Shown here: piece after piece, positions 14,908 through 20,975 of the stretch
How positions within the stretch are numbered: the first letter of the stretch is position 1
How the letters are laid out: each line of letters begins with the position of its first letter
From: Porphyromonas sp. HMSC065F10
Lineage (GTDB): Bacteria > Bacteroidota > Bacteroidia > Bacteroidales > Porphyromonadaceae
DNA length: 33,189 bases
Direction of reading: 5' to 3'
Assembly: GCF_001808555.1 (NCBI RefSeq)
Contig: NZ_KV793777.1
Span: 20,669-53,857, forward strand
Made by a program: the position numbers and the translations under genes
The notes under the pieces: generated by a model
Database searches by the model: none
Seen by the model: the letters and a program-made list of their open reading frames with translations, nothing else
What the model was told of the DNA's origin: nothing

Positions 14908-15987
14908 ATGCCTGCCAATAAGAACGCTATGACGCGGTACAAGATCCTCGATGATCTGCTCAGTAACCGCTATCGCCATTACTCCCTGGACGATCTCACC
15001 GAGGAGGTGAGTGAGCGACTGGCGGAGGTGGACCCAAGTACGGATGGTGTGTGTCGGAGGACCATCGAGAAGGACCTACGGTATCTCGAGTATGAGAGTC
15101 CATTTATGGTGGAGCTGGAGCGATACAGCGTATCGACCTATGACCATGAGCGGGGCGGAAGTATCTCCAAGCGATGTGTCCGGTATGCGGACTCTTCATT
15201 CTCCATATTTAAGAAGGAGCTGAGCGATGACGAGAAGTATCTGCTGCGGGAGGTCCTGTCGATCCTGGGTCAGCTTGATGGCCTGCCGGACCTGGAGGGG
15301 CTGGAGAGTCTTCGTCAAGGGCTCCGTGTGCCGGAGGAGCAACCTAAGATCCTCTCCTTTAGCAAGAATCCCTTGGCCAACTCCAAGCTCCTCGGGCAGC
15401 TCTTTACCGCCATCTCTCACCGGGTGGTGGTCTCTCTGAGCTACCACACCTTTGCTGCACCGGATGATGTGCGCTCCATAGGGCTCTCCCCATACTTATT
15501 GCGTGAGTATAATAGGCGGTGGTTCGTCTTTGGGGCAGTGGCGGACGGGACGATGCTCTGCTTTGCCCTTGATCGGATAGATCGTCTGGAGCTGCTGACC
15601 TCTGAGACGTATAGGGATTGTGAGGTGGATATGAGTGACTACTTCAGTGAGGTGATCGGTGTGACGGTCGATCGTGACAGCCCGCTGAGGGAGATCCTCT
15701 TCTGGGTGAGTGATCAGTCGATGGACTACGTCTCCACCAAGCCGCTCCATCAGTCGCAACGGCAGGTCGCTTTGGCAGAGGAGGAGAGCCTGAGGGTCGA
15801 CTGGCCGAGCCTCGCTGGTGGACGCTTCTTCAGGATCACCTGTCGGGAGAATTATGAGCTATTCCGTGAGCTGACCTCCTTTGGAGAGCACTTGATCGTG
15901 CTGTCACCGAGTGAGGTGAGGCAAAAAATCAAGAATAGGATAGAAAACATGACTTTTCGCTACGGAGAGTCTGAGGTGCGAAGATAG
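14908..15987 (+). CDS. WYL-domain transcriptional regulator
   Basis: The 359-residue protein has an N-terminal winged-helix region (about 8-95; RRTIEKDLRYLEYESPFMVEL is the recognition-helix area). A WYL domain follows at about 165-235 (VVSLSYHTF..., IGLSPYLLREYNRRWFVFGAV, FALDRIDRLELL), then a C-terminal WCX-type extension to about 350. WYL proteins bind a ligand, often nucleic acid or nucleotide, and commonly repress phage-defence operons (BrxR and CapW are known examples). Matching operators sit before this gene and directly after it, so it probably represses itself and the retron operon. An internal ATG at codon 8 is an alternative start. The stop codon lies inside the second operator. 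Confidence 0.9.
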   Translation: MPANKNAMTRYKILDDLLSNRYRHYSLDDLTEEVSERLAEVDPSTDGVCRRTIEKDLRYLEYESPFMVELERYSVSTYDHERGGSISKRCVRYADSSFSIFKKELSDDEKYLLREVLSILGQLDGLPDLEGLESLRQGLRVPEEQPKILSFSKNPLANSKLLGQLFTAISHRVVVSLSYHTFAAPDDVRSIGLSPYLLREYNRRWFVFGAVADGTMLCFALDRIDRLELLTSETYRDCEVDMSDYFSEVIGVTVDRDSPLREILFWVSDQSMDYVSTKPLHQSQRQVALAEEESLRVDWPSLAGGRFFRITCRENYELFRELTSFGEHLIVLSPSEVRQKIKNRIENMTFRYGESEVRR

Positions 15988-15995
15988 GGTTCGCA
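15977..15995 (+). promoter_or_regulatory. Probable WYL-regulator operator 2
   Basis: TGCGAA (15977-15982), a 7-nt spacer (gataggg) and TTCGCA (15990-15995) repeat operator 1 with one spacer change. The site overlaps the last codons of the WYL gene and is again 9 nt upstream of TACCTTTG. Confidence 0.7.
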
Positions 15996-16004
15996 GAGGT
16001 GGTC

Positions 16005-16012
16005 TACCTTTG
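16005..16012 (+). promoter_or_regulatory. -7 promoter element after the WYL gene
   Basis: TACCTTTG repeats the box used before the WYL gene, at the same distance from the same inverted repeat. It points toward the retron operon, and the first open frame of any size downstream is the reverse transcriptase. Confidence 0.65.
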
Positions 16013-16128
16013 TATCACAAAATGAGCGGGAGGCCTCTGTGGGAGGCTGTTGGATGATCGCAGTGGCGATCTGATCAGCTTAGGTCGCACATCTCTTACT
16101 GACGGAGTGCGCATCCTCTCCCGGGTTG
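16013..16128 (+). other. Structured leader segment downstream of operator 2
   Basis: This 116-nt segment has no substantial gene. It can form GCCTC-tgtgg-GAGGC (16033-16047), GATCGC-agtg-GCGATC (16056-16071) and CGCAC/GTGCG further on. An ATG at 16022 opens an 11-codon frame (MSGRPLWEAVG) that may or may not be translated. It could be an RNA leader of the retron operon or a small RNA. Confidence 0.4.
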
Positions 16129-16301
16129 AGACCTTTGCATAATACCCCATCTGCGGCGTCACATTCGAGATTCGGGCTTGGTCATGTGCGTAAGCACACT
16201 CCCTTCGCCCTCACTCTCAGTCCCTTGCATCTGGGGCATTCTGCAAAGTCCCTGCCGAAAAAGCGATGCTTTTTCGGCGAAAGACCATTTTGCAAAGGTC
16301 T
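16129..16301 (+). repeat. Structured dispersed repeat, copy C (full length, 173 bp)
   Basis: Perfect terminal inverted repeats AGACCTTTGCA (16129-16139) and TGCAAAGGTCT (16291-16301) bound the element. Inside, TTTGCATAATACCCCA pairs with TGGGGCATTCTGCAAA with two mismatches, and the small hairpin GCCGAAAAAGC-GAT-GCTTTTTCGGC lies at 16254-16278. It contains no gene, and I see no clear target-site duplication. It sits inside the probable 5' region of the retron operon. Copies A and B lie at 1-122 and 14507-14679. Confidence 0.85.
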
Positions 16302-16362
16302 TTGGTCATTTTGATTAGTGCGATAGCAATAGCTCTCCCGGTGAGGGATGACCTATTTATGC

Positions 16363-16370
16363 TATCTTTG
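16363..16370 (+). promoter_or_regulatory. -7 promoter element before the retron RNA
   Basis: TATCTTTG matches TAnnTTTG and lies about 15 nt before the predicted a1 end of the retron RNA, the position expected for an msr promoter. The inverted repeat GATAGCA (16322-16328)/TGCTATC (16360-16366) overlaps it and may be a control site. Confidence 0.55.
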
Positions 16371-16376
16371 GGATGG

Positions 16377-16675
16377 AAAACCATAAGAGAGATCCTTGAC
16401 ATACTGCATAGGGACATAAATTTGACTTCGTCCTGCGGGCTTAGGCCGCACCTCTCCGGAGGTGTATTCGCAAGATGTCTCAGACTCCCCTCGGGGATAT
16501 GAGATAGCCAATGTTTGATCGTGACGATCTATTTTCATATCCACGAGAGAACATCCTTATTTAGGGGTTAGATATCCTCTTTCATGATCTATTTAGATGA
16601 GGGTATTTTATTTTCCGCTCACATACATAAAGAAATGAGTGTCCTCTTGCAGTCTTGTCATCTCTCTCTTGTCAT
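16377..16675 (+). ncRNA. Candidate retron msr-msd RNA
   Basis: This gene-free 300-nt stretch directly precedes the reverse transcriptase. Its ends can pair: AAGAGAGAT (16385-16393) with ATCTCTCTCTT (16660-16670) gives 8-9 bp, as in the a1/a2 repeats of retrons. Between them lie GCGG/CCGC (16435-16449), CACCTC-tccg-GAGGTG (16449-16464), and a long hairpin GGATATGA (16495-16502)/TCATATCC (16535-16542) capped by GATCG-tga-CGATC. A further hairpin is ATATCCTC...ATCT-attt-AGAT-GAGGGTAT (16572-16606). The branching G and the msr/msd boundary cannot be assigned by eye. The start and end coordinates are estimates. Confidence 0.6.
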
Positions 16676-16691
16676 ATAAGTGCTTTACGTT

Positions 16692-17891
16692 ATGGAAAAG
16701 AAGATACTCGCCACCAAGGTGCGCAGCTTGGCTACCGTCGGTGATTTCCTGACTCTCCTCAATCAGATGAAGAGGGAGGATCAGGGGGTGGAGGAGGATC
16801 CTCATCCCTTTACCCTAAAGCACATCAATTACTACCGCAATCCCTCGCATGAAGGGCGGTATCGCTCCTTTAAGATACCGAAGAAGAGCGGTGGCTGTCG
16901 GGTGATATCGGCACCGAGGAATAAGACCTTCAGGCTGATCCTTAGGTATGTCAATGAGATGCTGAAGGCTCTCTACACGCCCTCTGAGTATGCGATGGGA
17001 TTTGCTGAGGGGCGCTCCGTAGTCACCAATGCTCAGATCCATCTGCGACAAAACTACGTCTTCAATACCGACCTGAAGGACTTCTTCCCCAGCGTGGATC
17101 AGGCGAGGGTGTGGGCGAGACTGCAGATCAAGCCGCTGAGTCTCCAGAGGCCGATCGCCGGCATCATTGCCGGTCTCTGCTCCGTAAGGCTGGAGACGGA
17201 TGAGGGGACGGTGAGATACGTGCTGCCACAGGGTGCCCCCACCTCCCCGATACTGACCAATATGGTGTGTGATACGCTGGATAGACGCCTGGGCGGGGTG
17301 GCTAAGCGATTTGGTCTCCGTTACTCTCGCTATGCTGATGATATCACCTTTAGCTCTATGCATAATGTGTATGAGGTGGGGGGTGACTTCCGGTCTGAGC
17401 TTAGGAGGATAGTAGAGGATCAGCGGTTTGTCATTAATGAGAAGAAGACGAGGCTGCAGAAGCGAGGAGCTCGGCAGGAGGTGACGGGGCTGACCGTGGG
17501 GGAGAGGCTCAATGTGCCACAGTCCTACGTCCGAGGGATCCGAAACCTCCTCTACATCTGGCGAAAGTATGGTGAGGGAGAGGCGAGGGCAAGGTTTGAG
17601 GAGAGCTATATGGCGGAGAAGGGACACCTGCGGGAGAAGTGCCCCGACATGATCCTCGTGCTGGAGGGAAAGCTCTGCTATCTCCGTATGGTGAAGGGGC
17701 CCAATGACAGCGTCTACCGCCGTCTCAGCACAGACTTTGATCGCTTGCTCCATGCCGATGAAGGGGCAGTGGAGCCCTTGCCATCAGGGGGAGAGCGGCT
17801 CCTTGCGGAGGGTCTCGCGCTCACAGCCTCTGCGCCGGTCGACCTGGAGGCTCTTAATTTTGATTTGGATCAGCTACTCAATAATGGATGA
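16692..17891 (+). CDS. Retron-type reverse transcriptase
   Basis: The 399-residue protein carries the hallmarks of retron RTs. These are NAQIH at 113-117 (the NAxxH motif), LPQGAPTSPILTNMVCD before the active site, the catalytic YADD at 214-217 in RYSRYADDITFSS, and VTG at 264-266 followed by NVPQSYVRGIRNLL (the thumb motif that recognises the msr). It should make branched msDNA from the RNA encoded just upstream. Group II intron maturase and endonuclease domains are absent, so it is not the missing intron enzyme. I prefer the ATG at 16692 over the GTG at 16680 because MEKKI fits a normal start. Its 3' end overlaps the HEPN-motif gene by 8 nt, showing translational coupling with the proposed effector. 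Confidence 0.9.
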   Translation: MEKKILATKVRSLATVGDFLTLLNQMKREDQGVEEDPHPFTLKHINYYRNPSHEGRYRSFKIPKKSGGCRVISAPRNKTFRLILRYVNEMLKALYTPSEYAMGFAEGRSVVTNAQIHLRQNYVFNTDLKDFFPSVDQARVWARLQIKPLSLQRPIAGIIAGLCSVRLETDEGTVRYVLPQGAPTSPILTNMVCDTLDRRLGGVAKRFGLRYSRYADDITFSSMHNVYEVGGDFRSELRRIVEDQRFVINEKKTRLQKRGARQEVTGLTVGERLNVPQSYVRGIRNLLYIWRKYGEGEARARFEESYMAEKGHLREKCPDMILVLEGKLCYLRMVKGPNDSVYRRLSTDFDRLLHADEGAVEPLPSGGERLLAEGLALTASAPVDLEALNFDLDQLLNNG

Positions 17892-18861
17892 GATACTAAG
17901 GACTACGCTTGATAAGGTGGTCAAGCTCTGTGACCAGAGACCTGACTTTGGGGCGGAGCTGAGGCGTCGGCTGGGCATCCCGACTGCGCCGGCTACCATC
18001 CCGCTTAGCTCCGAGCTGGAGGAGTACCTGACGGAGGTGGGGGAGGATGTCTGCACGATACGTGATGTGCTGCAGATACAGCAGGATATTGATCCGGAGA
18101 TCAAGTATGACTTCGTGGACGACCGTCGCACGAGAGACCGCTTGATCATTGATAACCTTCAGATGGAGAGTAAGGCCCTCAGTACGCGCATCCCTGAGGA
18201 TGATCGCTTCCCGCTCTTCTGTGTCTATGCCTTTTACCAAGTGGAGAATCTGCTGAACTATTTCTACCAAAGGAAGTATCCTGACCTGGACTCACTCGAG
18301 GAGATGCTGCGGGAGAATACGAAGTCAGAGAATGAGGGCTTCAGATACTCTGGGAGAACAGGTCGACCCGTAGAGTCGGTCTCCGATATCGAGTCGCACT
18401 ATCTGGTCAATGCCTTCTGCAACAGCAGGACTCCTCCACTGGGCACGAACTTTAAAATCAGACTCTCCGGTCTGAGGAGGGTGAGGAATGCCTTTTCTCA
18501 TAGATTTTTCGAGATAGATCCCGGGTGGGATAGGGCGATGGAGAGTGATAAGTGGCTTGATAACTTCATCCGATACAATACCTCCATCACCATTCGGAAA
18601 GACCTAAAGCAGTTAGCAGACCTTATCGCCCAAGATCTGCTAAGTGCCGGTACCCCGCACGATGTCCCCGGGGTCATATCGAGTATGCTCGTCTCCACTT
18701 GCTACGTAAGGTATGACGGGAAGACACCGGAGGAGCTGCCCAAGCGCCTCTGGGGAGATGTGAAAGGGTACAAGACCGGTGATCGGCTTACCTTGACTAT
18801 CTCCGACGGAAAGATCATTGCCGTAAAGCATCCCCCATTTTCCCCTAAAGTAGATCACTAA
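17884..18861 (+). CDS. HEPN-motif protein of the retron operon
   Basis: The 325-residue protein is not a family I can name in full. It is mostly helical. An N-terminal helical part (about 1-35) is followed by a helical body with FCVYAFYQVENLLNYFY (about 113-130) and then SGLRRVRNAFSHRFF, where R201 and H206 form the R-x4-H motif that HEPN RNases use for catalysis. Residues from about 270 to 325 form a small beta-rich tail (WGDVKGYKTGDRLTLTISDGKIIAV), perhaps an OB or cold-shock-like fold. A HEPN RNase would make sense as the toxic effector of a retron. I chose the ATG at 17884, which overlaps the RT stop codon (ATGGATGA). The frame is open further upstream, but only as a shadow of the RT gene. 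Confidence 0.75.
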   Translation: MDEILRTTLDKVVKLCDQRPDFGAELRRRLGIPTAPATIPLSSELEEYLTEVGEDVCTIRDVLQIQQDIDPEIKYDFVDDRRTRDRLIIDNLQMESKALSTRIPEDDRFPLFCVYAFYQVENLLNYFYQRKYPDLDSLEEMLRENTKSENEGFRYSGRTGRPVESVSDIESHYLVNAFCNSRTPPLGTNFKIRLSGLRRVRNAFSHRFFEIDPGWDRAMESDKWLDNFIRYNTSITIRKDLKQLADLIAQDLLSAGTPHDVPGVISSMLVSTCYVRYDGKTPEELPKRLWGDVKGYKTGDRLTLTISDGKIIAVKHPPFSPKVDH

Positions 18862-18869
18862 TAAAGTAA

Positions 18870-20975
18870 ATGATGCCCCTCTATCCGCAGCAGCGTGAGG
18901 CTCTTTCTCGACTGAGAGACTTCCTCGAGAGTGATGACACGGTATTTATCCTTGGGGGATATGCCGGTACAGGTAAGACGACGATGATCCGTGCGCTCTG
19001 TGACCTCCTGCCTCAGTATGGGCAGGAGCCGCTACTTATGGCACCGACGGGTCGGGCTGCTCGAATCCTGTCAGAGAAGAGTGGCCTCAAAGCCTCCACC
19101 ATCCATAGTGCTATTTACCATCACGAAGGGGATCAGCTGGTGCTGCACGATGAGGAGGGGAACGTGAGCGTTGCGAGGATGGTGTCCCTGACGTCTGCTC
19201 CTGAGACAGACTACGTGTCCACCTACTTCTCGGTGGAGACTCTTGGGGATGAGCATGATCCCTCTCGCTCGGTCATCATTGTCGACGAGGCATCTCTGAT
19301 CCCCGCACAGAAGTCATGGCAGGAGGGGGTGCAATTTGGCACCGGCTCACTACTGGAGGATCTGCTGACCTACTCAGAGTGGCACCTCGGGTGCAAGCTG
19401 GTCTTTGTCGGAGATCCCAATCAGCTCCCTCCCGTCACGGATCCTCGGTCGTGTGCCCTCTCTACGGACTACTTCGCCTCCGCCGACATACCTGTGCGTA
19501 GCTACACCCTGACGGAGGTGATCCGCCAGGAGCACGAGAGCCTGATCCTGAAGAACGCTATGATGGTCAAGGATCTGATCCAGTCCAAGGTGCGTAATAC
19601 ACTCCGCTTGGAGACCCGTAAGGGTGAGGTGGAGCCACTGACCATGGAGCAGGTGGCGCAGAAGTATCAGGAGATCTGCCCCACACCGATGATGAATCGC
19701 AGTGCCGTGATCTGCTACAGCAATAAGCAGGCTCTGTGGTACAACCGAGCTGTCCGTGAGAGATACTTCCCCGATCAGCCGAGTCTGCGCAAGGGAGATG
19801 TCCTGCAGGTGGTCCGGAATAATTACTTCGGAGATCAGCTGGTCTTAAATGGAGACTTCATCCGGATCGTGGACGATCCCGGCCCGGAGGAGACAGTAAG
19901 CGTGCCGGTATGGGTGACCAAGGGGACGGGCAGGGAGCGACCCCACGTCCGGCTCTCCTTTAGGAGGGTAGAGTATGAGACTGAGACGGGGATGAGAGGT
20001 CAGCGACTACTACTCACCACGCTGCTGGACTCAGAGAGAGCCTCTCTGACCGCAGAGGAGTCAAAGGCTCTGTACATCCACTTCTATATCCGCCACTCCT
20101 CCGAGAGGCAGTCGCCCGATCTCTCGAAAAAGATGATCGAAGACCCCTACGTCAATGCTCTGCAGGCAAAGTATGGATACGCCATTACCTGCCATAAGGC
20201 ACAGGGAGGAGAGTGGGAGCAGGTGATCGTGGACTTCTCCCAGCGTGGGAGGTCAGATGAGAGTTCGCTCAGGTGGATCTATACCGCCTTGACCCGTGCC
20301 AAGCGGTCGCTCTATGGGGTCCATATGCCTGATGTCTCGCCCTTTGAGAAGCTTGACCTCTTCCCTATCTCAAAGATCTCAAAGGTGTCTGCGGAGGTGT
20401 ATCGCCTGCAGGATCTTCCGTGCGACTACCTGGGGGCAGAAGCATCCCCATCGCAGCGGGCCAAGTGTCTCAGTGCCGCAAAAGCTCTGGCCGAGATAGG
20501 CTATAAGCTCACCGATGTGGCCACCATGCCCTACCGGGATCGGTATACGATCGAGGGACCATCAGGTCGCCTGACTTGCGACTGCTTGTACAAGGGAAGT
20601 GGACTATATAGCAGCTACTCTGTGCAGCCTAAGGTCCCAGACGAGTCTGCGATAGTGGAGGCGCTGAGGGATGAGCGCGAGTATGAGTTTGATGTTAGCT
20701 ATCAGCCGGCTCTGCCGTTCCTGGATCAGCTATATCAATATATGAGGGTGGCTGCGAGTGAGTGCGGTGTGACGATCACGGGTGTCTGCGATCACCCGGA
20801 CCAGCATTATGTCCTCTATGGGCTGAGGACCTCTGCCTCCTTTGCTTCACTCCAGTTTTACTACCTAAATAAGGGCTTCCTCACGAAGGCTATGCCCTCC
20901 TCGCTCATGGGGGGCTCTGACGAGCTATTGGATAAGTTTATCAAGCGTATAAGGACTGATATATGTACGGAGTAA
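18870..20975 (+). CDS. SF1 RecD/Dda-like DNA helicase of the retron operon
   Basis: The 701-residue protein is a superfamily 1B-like helicase. Walker A is GGYAGTGKTT at 29-38, Walker B is IIVDEAS with D139-E140, and motif III is VFVGDPNQLPPV (near 182-193). A UvrD_C_2-type second domain has TCHKAQGGEW (near 440-448) and YTALTRAKRSLYG with R476. Residues from about 510 to 701 form an extra C-terminal region that I do not recognise; it has two blocks with a CDCLYKGSGLYSSY / YVLYGLRTSASF flavour. It should unwind DNA or DNA-RNA hybrids at the expense of ATP. It starts 8 nt after the HEPN-motif gene and ends 13 nt inside the next gene, so it belongs to the operon. A link to msDNA or phage recombination intermediates is inference. 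Confidence 0.88.
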   Translation: MMPLYPQQREALSRLRDFLESDDTVFILGGYAGTGKTTMIRALCDLLPQYGQEPLLMAPTGRAARILSEKSGLKASTIHSAIYHHEGDQLVLHDEEGNVSVARMVSLTSAPETDYVSTYFSVETLGDEHDPSRSVIIVDEASLIPAQKSWQEGVQFGTGSLLEDLLTYSEWHLGCKLVFVGDPNQLPPVTDPRSCALSTDYFASADIPVRSYTLTEVIRQEHESLILKNAMMVKDLIQSKVRNTLRLETRKGEVEPLTMEQVAQKYQEICPTPMMNRSAVICYSNKQALWYNRAVRERYFPDQPSLRKGDVLQVVRNNYFGDQLVLNGDFIRIVDDPGPEETVSVPVWVTKGTGRERPHVRLSFRRVEYETETGMRGQRLLLTTLLDSERASLTAEESKALYIHFYIRHSSERQSPDLSKKMIEDPYVNALQAKYGYAITCHKAQGGEWEQVIVDFSQRGRSDESSLRWIYTALTRAKRSLYGVHMPDVSPFEKLDLFPISKISKVSAEVYRLQDLPCDYLGAEASPSQRAKCLSAAKALAEIGYKLTDVATMPYRDRYTIEGPSGRLTCDCLYKGSGLYSSYSVQPKVPDESAIVEALRDEREYEFDVSYQPALPFLDQLYQYMRVAASECGVTITGVCDHPDQHYVLYGLRTSASFASLQFYYLNKGFLTKAMPSSLMGGSDELLDKFIKRIRTDICTE

